A DNA stretch of 64,000 bases from JBHELB01 sp041859045. GTDB taxonomy: Bacteria; Hydrogenedentota; Hydrogenedentia; Hydrogenedentales; SLHB01. How positions within the stretch are numbered: the first letter of the stretch is position 1; the number at the start of each line of letters is the position of its first letter. The translations under genes and the position numbers were made by a program. Where the stretch lies: NCBI GenBank assembly GCA_041859045.1, contig JBHELB010000020.1, positions 1 through 64,000 on the forward strand, in the 5' to 3' direction. Below the pieces are notes generated by a model that had not been told where the DNA came from, made no database searches, and saw only the letters and a program-made list of their open reading frames with translations. Positions 32,623 through 41,926 of the stretch are shown here, one piece after another.

Positions 32623-33498
32623 ATGCACCTCGCAATTACCGAAGTTCGTGATCGCGTACGCAACATTAGGTCGGTCTCCACGCTGCCGAATGTATTGGCG
32701 CGTATTCTCGCGATAGTTCACAACGAGTCCTCGACGGCAATCGATTTGGCGGCGGAGATTTCGGCGGACCAAGCCTTGACCCTGCGGGTACTGCGCGTGG
32801 TGAACTCGGGGTACTACGGCTTCCAACGCCGAATTGCCACAATCCCTGAAGCCGTAGTCATACTTGGATTTACGGAGGTCGAGCGGCTTGCCCTGGCGAT
32901 CTCCGTTATCAACTGGTTTGGGCACGACGCCCGCACCGTGCGCTCCATGCGAATGCTCTGGCAACACAGCCTGGCCTGCGCCGTGGGGGCTAGCGTGATT
33001 GAGCAGAAGCGCCCAGAGTTTCATGATGAGCTACTCGGAGCCCACGCAGGCGGGTTGTTACACGATCTCGGTAAGGCCGTTATTATGCAGCACCTGCCGG
33101 ATGCCTCCGACGCGATTCATCGGCTCGTATGCGATGAGGAAATGAGCTGTCTTGACGCCGAACGGGAGGTATTGGACGGCGCAACCCATTGCGTTGTCGG
33201 GGCGTGGTTGGCCGAGGAATGGAATTTACCCCCTGCGCTCGTCAGCGCCATCGATCTCCATCATCGCCCCGAAGATGCCGTACACCACCAATCCATCGTT
33301 TATGCGGCTCATATTGCCGACGCCATCGCCAACCGGGCAGGGCTGTGCGCTCCTGGAGAAGCGGTGCATAGAGAAATTCTTCCTGTCGCCTCTGAAGGGC
33401 TTCGTGCCGACGATGCCCTATATGCCTCCATTACCGCCGAAATCGAGCAACACCGTGGGGTTATGTCTGCGGTAGTCAGCGGAATGGGTACGGAATAA
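32623..33498 (+). CDS. HDOD-domain signalling protein
   Basis: The 291-residue protein is a single HDOD domain: VSTLPNVLARILAIV, SADQALTLRVLRVVNSGYYGF, IATIPEAVVILGFTEVERLAL and the HD-like segment AGGLLHDLGKAVI with HHRPEDA. HDOD proteins are phosphodiesterase-fold regulators, mostly without catalytic HD residues, in stress and cell-cycle control. Here the HD dyad is present as HDLGK. It stands alone, divergent from infC, under its own promoter. The next gene is a chemoreceptor, but the 350-base gap and structured leader suggest separate control. Confidence 0.9.
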   Translation: MHLAITEVRDRVRNIRSVSTLPNVLARILAIVHNESSTAIDLAAEISADQALTLRVLRVVNSGYYGFQRRIATIPEAVVILGFTEVERLALAISVINWFGHDARTVRSMRMLWQHSLACAVGASVIEQKRPEFHDELLGAHAGGLLHDLGKAVIMQHLPDASDAIHRLVCDEEMSCLDAEREVLDGATHCVVGAWLAEEWNLPPALVSAIDLHHRPEDAVHHQSIVYAAHIADAIANRAGLCAPGEAVHREILPVASEGLRADDALYASITAEIEQHRGVMSAVVSGMGTE

Positions 33499-33660
33499 CC
33501 TCCCTTTTTCCAGACTTTCAAAATCTTCTACTAATAATTTCTTTTCTTGCGGTTTTTTCGGGCTGGTGTTATTCTTAAAACGACGACACTTCTGCGGAAT
33601 ATGATATTTTTCTGGATTAGAAGGGAGGGATTGAAGAGGAAAGTCGTCCGTGGAGGGGGG

Positions 33661-33855
33661 AGGCACATTGGGTTATGTGCCTGAGGCTTTTCCGGGCAGT
33701 TTCATGGGCGCCAGCACACAGGCGCCGCCGTACAGCGGCTCATATGCGGATGCAGCGAGCCTTACCTCGTGTCTTTGAAGTATTGGGACAGAGAGTGGCG
33801 CGGAGCTCTTCACAGGGGAGGAGTTCCGCCACAGGAAACTGTTGGAGGAAAAGTC
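33661..33855 (+). promoter_or_regulatory. structured 5' leader of the chemoreceptor gene
   Basis: Three hairpins precede the MCP start: AGGCACAT/ATGTGCCT (33661-33682), GGCGCC/GGCGCC (33707-33726), and a longer imperfect stem with arms GTGGCGCGGAGCTC (33795-33808) and GAGTTCCGCCAC (33821-33832). The SD GGAGGAA (33844-33850) follows. This suggests a translational control element or riboswitch-like leader; no known riboswitch motif was recognised. Upstream, 33499-33660 is AT-richer and non-coding, with only a weak TTGCGG/TATTCT promoter candidate (33547-33575). Confidence 0.45.
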
Positions 33856-36030
33856 ATGTTCAAGCGACTTAGTCTTGGTTCGAAAATAATCCTCGGTTAC
33901 GTTTTCATCACACTGCTTACGGTCGTCGTGGGAGGCGTTGGCTATTTTGGAATTGTGACTGTGTCACGCAGTCTTGAGCAGGTCGGCGATGAAGAAGCGC
34001 CGGTCGTCGATATGGCCAATGAAATGAAGCTATCGCTGATGACCGCGCGCAACGCGATGGAGGAATACAAGAGCGCGACCTCTACGATGTCCACAGCCGA
34101 TCCGGCGGTATTGCAGGAGATCGAGACGGACTTCAAGAAGACGGTGGAGCAGTATGATGCCTTTGCCTCGGCGATTCTCGACGGCGCCTCGTTTGAGGAC
34201 GGCACAAAAGTCATCAAGACCGACAACGAGGCCTTGGCCAGCCTGGTCCGAGACTCGAACAAAACGCACGATGAGCAGTTTCAGCCCGCTGCGCAACAGG
34301 TCATTGAGCAAGGGCGCGTATTGCTTGACAAGGCGTCCACGGCGGACAAGGCGATGGAGTCGATGGAGGCCGTCTTCGATGAGGTGCTCACGGACCTCCA
34401 AGGGGTCGAGAAGCTTCTCTCGGACGAAGTGGCGGCCCGTGCGAACGCCGCGCATCTCGATGGGGAGGCGATGGCGATTTTGAAGGAAGAGATTCCGCTG
34501 CTGGACATGAGCAACGAGTTGCGTGTGTCGATGGCGGAGACGCGGATCGCTGTCGAGGAGGTCGCCCAACTCTCGAAAATGGAGGGGATGGACGAATTTC
34601 GCGCCACCATCGAGGAAAAAGTGAAAGACGTGGATCGCCGCATCACCGCGATGCTCAGCGGCGGCGAGATTGACGGGACGCCAATTATCGCCACGGACAG
34701 CGCGGAGGTGCAGAAGGCGCTTAAGGAACTGGACGAAAACCATGCCAGCCTAGAAAAGGCGATCACAGCGATGCTCACCGCGCGGACGGAGATGATCACG
34801 GCGGCGGGGCAAGCGCACGCCGCGATGGCGAAGTTGGATGTGGACGGCGATGCAGCCGATCTGCTTCTCGATTCAGTTGAACAGGAAGCCGCCAAGGAGA
34901 TGGCGCAGGCCAAGCAGAGCGGCGTGAAGGCGGTTGTGCGCTCGGTGAGCACGATTGTTGCGGCGGTCATTGTGTCGTTTATTCTGGGCATTGCGCTGGG
35001 CGTATACCTGTCGCGTTCCATTTCCAAACCGATCACCACCGTGATTGGCATGCTCACTGAAGGCGCGGCGCAGGTCAATGCGGCTTCAAACCAAGTGGCG
35101 CAATCCAGCCAGGCGATGGCCGAAGGCGCCAGCGAACAGGCCTCGAGTCTCGAGGAAACCAGCGCGTCTCTGGAGGAAATGGCTTCCATGACGCGCCAGA
35201 ACGCCGAGAGCGTTTTGCAAGCGAATCGCCTTGCGCAAGAGGCGGGCACCTCGGCCAGCGGTGGGCGCACGGCGATGGGACGCATGTCCACGGCGATTGG
35301 CGACATCAAGAAGTCTTCGGACGAGACCGCGCGTATCGTGAAAACCATCGACGAGATCGCGTTCCAGACGAATCTGTTGGCGCTCAATGCAGCGGTCGAA
35401 GCGGCGCGTGCCGGTGAGGCGGGGAAGGGGTTCGCCGTCGTCGCGGAAGAAGTGCGCAACCTTGCGCAGCGCAGTGCGGAGGCTGCCAAGAACACGTCCG
35501 AGCTTATCGAGCAATCACAAAAGAACGCGGACAACGGTGTGGCGGCCTCGAACGAAGTTGGGCAGGTTCTAGAGGAGATCGCCGGGGTTGCGGAGAAGTT
35601 GGCGGGGCTGGTCGCGGAAGTTTCGACCGCTACTGGGCAGCAGACAAAGGGGATCGACCAGATCAATACTGCGATGGCGCAACTCGACCAAGTGACTCAG
35701 CGCAGCGCCTCGAGTTCGGAAGAGGCGGCGTCCGCTGCCGAGGAACTGTCGGCTCAGGCGAGAGAACTCGACGACGCCGTGCACCGGTTGTCGGCAATTG
35801 TGAATGGCGGGGGCGCTGGCGCGGTGATGATGCGCGGGCCGATGGATTCGCCGTTGCCTGCGCGCGCGATGGCGCGTACTCCCCTGCGCAAGAATGCGGC
35901 TCCGCTGACTGCCGTCCGGGCGAGGGTAGACACAAACGGACACTCAGATGGACATGGCCGCTTAGCGTCGACTGTTATACGGCCCGAGACCGTGGTCACC
36001 CTGGACGATAATGACTTAAGCGACTTCTGA
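33856..36030 (+). CDS. methyl-accepting chemotaxis protein with a duplicated sensory module
   Basis: The 724-residue receptor starts at ATG 33856 (GGAGGAA at 33844-33850). One N-terminal membrane helix (SKIILGYVFITLLTVVVGGVG) is followed by a large periplasmic part. This holds two similar helical units, each opening with PxxDMxNExxxSxxxxRxAxEE (PVVDMANEMKLSLMTARNAM and PLLDMSNELRVSMAETRIAV). A second helix (IVAAVIVSFILGIALGVYL), a short HAMP-like segment and the signalling domain with hairpin tip EIAFQTNLLALNAAVEAARAG follow. The tip feeds CheA/CheW. No che gene is in the window. A terminator follows the stop. Confidence 0.95.
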   Translation: MFKRLSLGSKIILGYVFITLLTVVVGGVGYFGIVTVSRSLEQVGDEEAPVVDMANEMKLSLMTARNAMEEYKSATSTMSTADPAVLQEIETDFKKTVEQYDAFASAILDGASFEDGTKVIKTDNEALASLVRDSNKTHDEQFQPAAQQVIEQGRVLLDKASTADKAMESMEAVFDEVLTDLQGVEKLLSDEVAARANAAHLDGEAMAILKEEIPLLDMSNELRVSMAETRIAVEEVAQLSKMEGMDEFRATIEEKVKDVDRRITAMLSGGEIDGTPIIATDSAEVQKALKELDENHASLEKAITAMLTARTEMITAAGQAHAAMAKLDVDGDAADLLLDSVEQEAAKEMAQAKQSGVKAVVRSVSTIVAAVIVSFILGIALGVYLSRSISKPITTVIGMLTEGAAQVNAASNQVAQSSQAMAEGASEQASSLEETSASLEEMASMTRQNAESVLQANRLAQEAGTSASGGRTAMGRMSTAIGDIKKSSDETARIVKTIDEIAFQTNLLALNAAVEAARAGEAGKGFAVVAEEVRNLAQRSAEAAKNTSELIEQSQKNADNGVAASNEVGQVLEEIAGVAEKLAGLVAEVSTATGQQTKGIDQINTAMAQLDQVTQRSASSSEEAASAAEELSAQARELDDAVHRLSAIVNGGGAGAVMMRGPMDSPLPARAMARTPLRKNAAPLTAVRARVDTNGHSDGHGRLASTVIRPETVVTLDDNDLSDF

Positions 36031-36100
36031 TTTTTGGGTGTACGCTACTCTCACGCCGCCGCGATATATCACGGCGGCGTGAGGTTTTGTGAAGTCGCTT
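36018..36100. terminator. nested bidirectional terminator
   Basis: A perfect 12-base stem CTCACGCCGCCG (36050-36061) with CGGCGGCGTGAG (36072-36083) lies inside an outer 10-base stem AAGCGACTTC (36018-36027) with GAAGTCGCTT (36091-36100). It separates the MCP gene from convergent glyA; T tracts lie on both sides (ATTTTTG, GTTTTG). Confidence 0.85.
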
Positions 36101-36101
36101 C

Positions 36102-37631
36102 TTATCCGAAATACTGCCGCAAGAGCGCCAGATCGAGGTTCGGGTAGACGGGGAAGCGCGCAAGCAACGCGTCGACGCGGGCCTGGGCGTCGCGTTGCGC
36201 GGCGGGGTCAAGGACGAACTTCGCCTTACTGGGCTTGCCGGCGTTGGGGCCGGTTTCAATGGCGGCCGGTTTCGTGTTTTTGATTACCAACGCGAGAATT
36301 GCGCCGATCTCCTTCATTTCCTCTGGCCCCATACCCAGCGAGGTAATCGCCGCCGTGCCGATGCGCAGACCGCTCGAGTACCACGGACCGTTCACGTCAA
36401 AGGGCAGCGTGTTCTTGTTGAGCGTGACGCCGCAAGCATGCACCGCTGCGGCGGCCTGCATGCCGGTGAGGCCGAAGGGCGTAACGTTGATCAGCGCGAG
36501 GTGATTGTCCGTGCCGCCGCTGACGATGGTGAGACCTTCGTCGATACAGGCCTGGGCGAGCGTCTGACAGTTGGACACCACTTTCTTGGCATACGCCTTG
36601 AACTCGGGCGCGTTCGCCTCGGTGGCCGCGATGGCCTTGGCCGCGATGACGTGTCCCAGCGGCCCGCCGATGACCAGCGGACAGCCCTTGTCGACGGCGT
36701 CGGCGAATTCCGATGTGGAGAGCACGATACCGCCGCGCGGTCCGCGCAGGGTCTTGTGGGTGGTCGAAGTGACCACGTGCGCATGCGGGATGGGGTTGAA
36801 GTCGCCCTCGAACACGCCCCCCGCGACCAGACCGGCGAAATGCGCCATATCGACCATGAACACCGCCTCGACAGCGTCGGCGATTTCGCGCAAGCGGCGG
36901 AAATTGATCGCGCGCGGGTATGCGCTGTACCCCGCCAAGAGGATGAGCGGGCGCACTTCGCGGGCGCGCGCCTCGATCTCGTCGTAATCCAGTAAGCCGG
37001 TGGCTTTGCTCACGCCGTAGCTATAGGCGTCGAACATCTTCGCCGACACATTCAGGCGATAGCCGTGCGTGAGGTGACCGCCGGAGTAGAGATCCATGCC
37101 GAGCAAACGCTGGTTGCCCATTGCCTGACGAAGCTGTGCCCAATCCGCGTCCGACATCGACTTCACGTCCTTGATGCCCTTCATTTCGAGGGCTGGGGTC
37201 TCGACGCGCGTCGTGAGGATCGCCCAATAGGCGATCAGGTTCGCATCCGCGCCGGAGTGCGGCTGCACGTAGGCGTGATCGCAACCGAACAACGTGCGGA
37301 ACTGTTCGCAGGCATAGGCCTCGACATCATCGACGTTGGTGCAGCCTTCGTAAAAACGGTGCCCGGGGAAGCCCTCCGCGTACTTGTCTGTGAGCAGGTT
37401 GCCCATCGCCAGTTGCGTCGGGAGAGAGCTGTAATTTTCGCTCGCGATGAGCTTGAGGTGGCTGCGTTGATCGGCCAGTTCCGCCACAATGCTGCGCGCG
37501 ACGTTCGGGGCCACCGACGACACGCACGTGAGATTGGCCAAGTAGGCCAGAAACGCGGGATCGACGCGGTCGGACGGAGTTTTCGACAGATAGGCTTGGA
37601 TCGCGTTGGGCGAAGCGTTCGAGGTGGACAC
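36102..37631 (-). CDS. glyA: serine hydroxymethyltransferase, long form
   Basis: The enzyme converts serine to glycine and delivers C1 units to tetrahydrofolate, using PLP. The Schiff-base lysine lies in VVTSTTHKTLRGPRGG. Also visible are LKLIASENYSS, TDKYAEGFPGHRFYEG and PHSGADAN. At 509 residues it is ~90 longer than E. coli GlyA, with insertions around ~150-200 and in the C-terminal third, as in chlamydial and planctomycete enzymes. It is a single gene between a terminator and a divergent aldolase gene. Confidence 0.96.
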   Translation of the reverse strand: MSTSNASPNAIQAYLSKTPSDRVDPAFLAYLANLTCVSSVAPNVARSIVAELADQRSHLKLIASENYSSLPTQLAMGNLLTDKYAEGFPGHRFYEGCTNVDDVEAYACEQFRTLFGCDHAYVQPHSGADANLIAYWAILTTRVETPALEMKGIKDVKSMSDADWAQLRQAMGNQRLLGMDLYSGGHLTHGYRLNVSAKMFDAYSYGVSKATGLLDYDEIEARAREVRPLILLAGYSAYPRAINFRRLREIADAVEAVFMVDMAHFAGLVAGGVFEGDFNPIPHAHVVTSTTHKTLRGPRGGIVLSTSEFADAVDKGCPLVIGGPLGHVIAAKAIAATEANAPEFKAYAKKVVSNCQTLAQACIDEGLTIVSGGTDNHLALINVTPFGLTGMQAAAAVHACGVTLNKNTLPFDVNGPWYSSGLRIGTAAITSLGMGPEEMKEIGAILALVIKNTKPAAIETGPNAGKPSKAKFVLDPAAQRDAQARVDALLARFPVYPNLDLALLRQYFG

Positions 37632-37887
37632 AGCGGCCTCCTTCGTAATCAGGTTGTTTCCGTAAAACGGCGATTTTACCGGCCGCTGCCGGAAGGGTCA
37701 AATTTGAGCCGCCGCCGCGATTCGGTCCTTGCTTCGCGGGCAAGTTCTGCGCTACCATAGCCCTCTACGCCAAGGCTTGCACCGCTCTGGCGCTTTGTCC
37801 CGCAGTACGGCTTCATTTTGTTCATGTGTAAATCGCAGTGCCCAGGAGAAGTGTGCTTGCCGCACATTGTCGCAGGAGAACAGCATC

Positions 37888-38889
37888 ATGGCCAAGAAGA
37901 CAAACGGGGCGCCCTCGGGAAAGAAGGGGTCGTGGCTCACCTACCGGCCCGACATCAAAGTATTGGACTGTACTATTCGTGACGGAGGGTTGGTCAACAA
38001 CTCGAACTTTGAAGACGGTTTCGTGCGCGCGGTGTATCAGGCCTGCGTCGACGGCGGCATCGATTACATGGAAATGGGCTATAAAGGCTCGAGGAAGATC
38101 TATGCGCCGACGGAGTACGGCTGCTGGAAGTTCTGCAGCGAAGACGATATGCGCCGCATCGTGGGCGATAATCCGACAGACCTCAAGCTCACCGCGATGG
38201 CCGATATTGGCCGCACCGACTATCAGAACGATATTCTGCCCAAGAAAGACAGCGTACTCGACATGATTCGCGTTGCGGCATACATTCATCAGATTCCCGC
38301 GGCGATCGATATGATCAAAGCGTGTCACGACAAGGGCTACGAGACTTCGCTGAATCTTATGGCGATTTCGATTGTCCAGGAACAGGAGATCGACGAGGCG
38401 CTCGAGATCCTCTGCGGCACCGAAGTGAATGTCATCTACTTGGTCGACAGTTTCGGCTCGCTCTATTCCGAAGAGGTCCAGAATCTTACGCGAAAATACC
38501 TGAAATACGCCTGGGCCGCCGGAAAACAGGTGGGCATCCATACCCACAACAACCAGATGCTCGCCTATGCGAATACCATCGAGGCGTTGATCCTTGGCGC
38601 AAGTTATCTCGATTCGACCATCGCGGGTCTAGGGCGTGGCGCGGGCAACTGCCCGACCGAACTGCTGCTCGGTTTTCTCAAGAACCCGAAGTTCAGCGCG
38701 CGTCCGATCATCAAGTGCGTACAGGAACACGTTATGCCCCTCCGCAAGAAGCTCACTTGGGGCTACGACATTCCTTACATGATCACGGGCCAGCTCAACA
38801 TGCACCCGAAGTCCGCAATTGAATTTCTCGATGGGGAGAACAATACGGACTACGTGAGTTTCTACGACAGCGCGGCCGGAACCGAGTAG
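37888..38889 (+). CDS. HMGL-like aldolase-domain protein
   Basis: The 333-residue (beta/alpha)8 protein has the DRE-TIM/HMGL signature region DCTIRDGGLVNN at the start, a metal pair in GIHTHNNQ (HTHN) and STIAGLGRGAGN near the end. It is closest to 4-hydroxy-2-oxovalerate aldolase or homocitrate-type enzymes, but the substrate is not clear. The start ATG 37888 has AGGAG at 37874-37878; an upstream in-frame start at 37729 is rejected. A strong terminator follows. Confidence 0.85.
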   Translation: MAKKTNGAPSGKKGSWLTYRPDIKVLDCTIRDGGLVNNSNFEDGFVRAVYQACVDGGIDYMEMGYKGSRKIYAPTEYGCWKFCSEDDMRRIVGDNPTDLKLTAMADIGRTDYQNDILPKKDSVLDMIRVAAYIHQIPAAIDMIKACHDKGYETSLNLMAISIVQEQEIDEALEILCGTEVNVIYLVDSFGSLYSEEVQNLTRKYLKYAWAAGKQVGIHTHNNQMLAYANTIEALILGASYLDSTIAGLGRGAGNCPTELLLGFLKNPKFSARPIIKCVQEHVMPLRKKLTWGYDIPYMITGQLNMHPKSAIEFLDGENNTDYVSFYDSAAGTE

Positions 38890-38903
38890 ATACAGCGTCA
38901 ATC

Positions 38904-38947
38904 AAAAAAGGCGTAGCCGATGGACTCGCGGCTACGCCTTTTTTTTT
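38904..38947. terminator. bidirectional Rho-independent terminator
   Basis: AAAAAAGGCGTAGCCG pairs with CGGCTACGCC followed by a T9 tract (38939-38947). Convergent smpB is also served. Confidence 0.95.
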
Positions 38948-38963
38948 GAATGCGTTCGCGGAC

Positions 38964-39431
38964 TCAGTCTTTTGGCGGACGCGATGTGGTCTTGGTGTAG
39001 CGGTCGATTTCTCGCTTGACCTCCCGCTCGCGCACGGTTTCACGCTTATCGTGGATGCGCTTGCCCCGACAAAGGCCCACCTCGACCTTCACCTTGCCGT
39101 CTTTGAAGTAGAGCCGCAACGGAACGAGCGTCAATCCCTTTTCAGCGGCTTGTTGGCCCAGCTTCAGGATCTGCCGCTTGTGCATAAGCAGCTTGCGCGT
39201 GCGCTCCGGATCGTGGTTCCAGATATTGCCCTTGTCATACGGGCTGATGTGCGTCCCCACTAGGAACAATTCGCCCGATTCCACCTCGGCGTAGCTGTCC
39301 TTCAGGTTGATGCGCCCATCCCGCAGCGATTTGACCTCGGTGCCTTGCAGGGCGATTCCCGCCTCGAACGTCTCGAGCACCTGGTACTCGCGCCGTGCGT
39401 TGCGATTTTGAACAATCAGCTTTTCGCCCAT
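38964..39431 (-). CDS. smpB: tmRNA-binding protein SmpB
   Basis: The 155-residue protein carries tmRNA to stalled ribosomes. The pattern is complete: QNRNARREYQVLETFEAGI, GTEVKSLRDGRINLKDSYAEV, HISPYDKGNIWNHDPERTRKLLMHK and LVPLRLYFKDGKVKVEVGLCRGKRIHDKRE. It starts four bases after the tolB stop. No tmRNA gene (ssrA) was seen beside it. Confidence 0.97.
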   Translation of the reverse strand: MGEKLIVQNRNARREYQVLETFEAGIALQGTEVKSLRDGRINLKDSYAEVESGELFLVGTHISPYDKGNIWNHDPERTRKLLMHKRQILKLGQQAAEKGLTLVPLRLYFKDGKVKVEVGLCRGKRIHDKRETVREREVKREIDRYTKTTSRPPKD

Positions 39432-39434
39432 ATC

Positions 39435-40727
39435 CTATTGACCGCGTCGTGGACCCCAGGAAGGCCCCTGGCAACCCATCGACAAGTTGGGGATCGCGTG
39501 GGTGAACTTTGTTTTCACGTTCACCGCGTAAAGTTTCGGCGTTCCGCCTTGAGTTGACGAAAACATCACGTGGCGCGAATCGGGCGACCACGTCGGTTTT
39601 TCGTTCGTTCCGCCCCAATTGGTGAGCGCGCGCGCGTTCTCGCCGCTGGGTTCGACCGCCCAAATCTGTACACCGCCCGACTCCGCCACATACGCAATGA
39701 GCTTTCCGTCGGGCGACCACGCGGGGTCAGTGGAACGTCCGCCCTGGAGCGAGATTCGCCGCGCCGGTCCGCCGTTGGCGCTCATGACGCAAATCTGGGC
39801 CGAGCCGAAGCGATCGCTCACGAAGGCGATCTGGCTGCCGTCCGGGCTGAAGGTTGCCTGCGTATCCACCGCGCGATCATTCGTCAAGCGACGAAGTCCC
39901 GTACCGTCCGCGTTGATAAGGTAAATTTCCGGATTGCCGTCTTTGCTCAGCGTAATCGCCAACGTCCGACCATCCGGCGACCAGGCCGGGGCCATATTCA
40001 GTCCGACTTTCTTCGAAAGCGTCGTCGTCGCGCGCGTATTGCGGTCGTAAACGTAAATGATCGGAGCGTTCTGTCGATACGAAACATAGGCGACCTTTGA
40101 CCCATCGGGCGAGAGCTTCGGCAGAATCGAGATAGAGCCGAAATTCGTGATCTGTTGAGCATTTTTGCCGTCGTAATCCGCGATGTACAGCTCTTTGTTC
40201 CCCGTGCGCCCGCCACTAAAGGCGATCTGCGACGTGGCGATTCCAGGCACCCCGTCGACCTGGTAAACCAGATCATCCGAGAACAGATGCGCGGTGTAGC
40301 GCGCCAATCCCGATTTAAGGGGACGTTGCTTGCCTAGTTCCTGTTGCACCGTATTCACGTCGAAAAGCCGAACTTCCATGATTCCTTCGGGACTGCCCTG
40401 CGCAACGTAACCATGCACCAAGAAGCCGATGCCCGCCGCGCGCCACGCCGCGAAATCGATGGCGTTGGCGTCGCGTGTGAAGCCGGTGAAGCTCGGCGGG
40501 TACTGGCTGGCCGGCACGAGCCGAAACACGCAGGAGAAGTCGAGGTCGAACCCGATGACCGCCGCGACCTCCTTCGCCAATGCCTCGGAACCAGGCGCAC
40601 ACGCAAAATCGGGAACCGCCACGGGGATACGCGGATCCCCCGGCCTGCCCTCTGACGTGATCGTAACCTGGGATGACGCTGACACACAGAAGACAAGCGC
40701 CGCCACACCCAACCAAAACCGCTTCAT
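39435..40727 (-). CDS. tolB: Tol-Pal system periplasmic protein TolB
   Basis: The 430-residue protein has a signal peptide (MKRFWLGVAALVFCVSASSQ), an N-terminal domain (~25-165) and a beta-propeller with repeated PD40 motifs: LSPDGSKVAYVSYR, WSPDGRTLAITLS, FSPDGSQIAFVSD, WSPDGKLIAYVA. TolB links Pal with TolA and outer-membrane integrity. It lies between the TonB/TolA-like gene and smpB. tolQ, tolR and pal are not in the window. Confidence 0.95.
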   Translation of the reverse strand: MKRFWLGVAALVFCVSASSQVTITSEGRPGDPRIPVAVPDFACAPGSEALAKEVAAVIGFDLDFSCVFRLVPASQYPPSFTGFTRDANAIDFAAWRAAGIGFLVHGYVAQGSPEGIMEVRLFDVNTVQQELGKQRPLKSGLARYTAHLFSDDLVYQVDGVPGIATSQIAFSGGRTGNKELYIADYDGKNAQQITNFGSISILPKLSPDGSKVAYVSYRQNAPIIYVYDRNTRATTTLSKKVGLNMAPAWSPDGRTLAITLSKDGNPEIYLINADGTGLRRLTNDRAVDTQATFSPDGSQIAFVSDRFGSAQICVMSANGGPARRISLQGGRSTDPAWSPDGKLIAYVAESGGVQIWAVEPSGENARALTNWGGTNEKPTWSPDSRHVMFSSTQGGTPKLYAVNVKTKFTHAIPNLSMGCQGPSWGPRRGQ

Positions 40728-40803
40728 TCTCCAGTTCTCCTATACGTGATGCGGAATATCCGCATTCTAGCGCGAATCTTCGGCCTATCTCCACCGGCGC
40801 ATA

Positions 40804-41670
40804 TCAAGGCGCCAGCGTGAAAACGTAGTGGACCTCCACCTTGGATTCCTTGAAGGTTTCCGGAAGCGGTGGGAACGGAGCCGCTAGCTTGACCGCCATG
40901 AGGCCCGATTGCGCCAATTCCGGATCGCTGGCCTCCTTGACCACCGTCGGTTCGCCCAGCAAGTTCCCAAACCGATCCACCCAGAACGAGACAATTGCCT
41001 GGTTATTTCCCACGATGATGCGTATTCCATCCGGGACAATCCACGCCGTCTCCACTTTGCGCTTAACATTTCCACCCCAGCCGCTCAACTCGCTCGGAAG
41101 GCCTGACCCGGCAAAACCGGTCCCGGTTACGTTCGGATCCACCGTTGTGCTCGCGCCAGCGGCGGCACTGGCGGCTGGCGCTGGCGGGGTGGTCCGCGGC
41201 GGTTGCGTGCGCGCGGGTGCGGTCTCGGGCATCAGCGGCAGCGGCTCAAACTTCTCCTTCGGAGGTTTGGGCTTCTGCTCCTTCGGCTTGGTGTCCTTCG
41301 GTTTCGGCTGCTCTTTGGGCTTCTCCTTGGGAGGTTCCTTGGGTTTCGGCTGTTCCTTCGGTGGCTCCTTTGGAGGTTCAGGAGGAGGCTTGGGCTTCTC
41401 CTCCTGCACGGGCGGAGAAGGCGGCGTCGGAGCCGGTTGCGGAGGAGCCGGAGTCGCGGGGGCCGCTGCAGGAGCAGGGGGGCCGCCGGCCGGTCCAGCG
41501 GAGAAGTCGACCTCGTAGAGTTGGATGGGAATACTTGCGGGGTGGTAGCTTAGATACGCCCCTACCGCTACTGCCACAAAGACATGCGCCAGCACCGACG
41601 CCACAAAGGCGGGCCAGAATCTGCGGGAATACCAGAGGTCATCCCAGTATTTTTCATAGTGTGGAGTCAT
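40804..41670 (-). CDS. TonB/TolA-like energy-transducing protein with Pro/Lys-rich linker
   Basis: The ~288-residue protein has a short cytoplasmic N terminus, one membrane helix (AFVASVLAHVFVAVAVGAYL), a long Pro/Lys/Glu linker (~70-145; KPPPEPPKEPPKE type) and a C-terminal domain with VETAWIVPDG and VSFWVDRFGNLLGEPTVVK. The domain matches the TonB/TolA C-terminal fold. Its place directly upstream of tolB favours a TolA role. The ATG is at 41670; an upstream TTG is rejected. No exbBD/tolQR is next to it. Confidence 0.83.
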   Translation of the reverse strand: MTPHYEKYWDDLWYSRRFWPAFVASVLAHVFVAVAVGAYLSYHPASIPIQLYEVDFSAGPAGGPPAPAAAPATPAPPQPAPTPPSPPVQEEKPKPPPEPPKEPPKEQPKPKEPPKEKPKEQPKPKDTKPKEQKPKPPKEKFEPLPLMPETAPARTQPPRTTPPAPAASAAAGASTTVDPNVTGTGFAGSGLPSELSGWGGNVKRKVETAWIVPDGIRIIVGNNQAIVSFWVDRFGNLLGEPTVVKEASDPELAQSGLMAVKLAAPFPPLPETFKESKVEVHYVFTLAP

Positions 41671-41707
41671 AGTTGTCAATAATTACACCCATCAATACTA
41701 CCGGAAT

Positions 41708-41759
41708 TTGAGGCTCAAAGCAAGCGAAAACACAACCTATTGTGTTATTCGCGCCTCAA
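41708..41759. repeat. nested inverted repeat upstream of the TonB/TolA-like gene
   Basis: TTGAGGC/GCCTCAA encloses GCGAA/TTCGC and AACACAA/TTGTGTT with a short loop. It lies in the divergent promoter region and could be an operator or structured RNA. Confidence 0.5.
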
Positions 41760-41926
41760 TGCTTCCGTGTATAGATCCCAAAAGGTCCTGATAGGTTCCC
41801 TGCACACTTCTCGGGAAAACCTTCGGAATGTTCTCGAAAATTTGCGTGGCCGGACGAATTTCATGCAAAGTGGCCTCGAAATTCTGGGGAACAGCAGGGC
41901 GACTGACGAACATAGGGGGACGAGCG

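Noticed and set aside
33661..33855. Cyclic di-GMP (GEMM) riboswitch before the chemoreceptor gene
   Set aside because: Hairpins are present but the GEMM tetraloop/receptor consensus was not seen.
34281..35666. 461-residue minus-strand open frame inside the chemoreceptor gene
   Set aside because: It is a codon-bias shadow of the MCP gene, rich in Ser/Ala with no domain.
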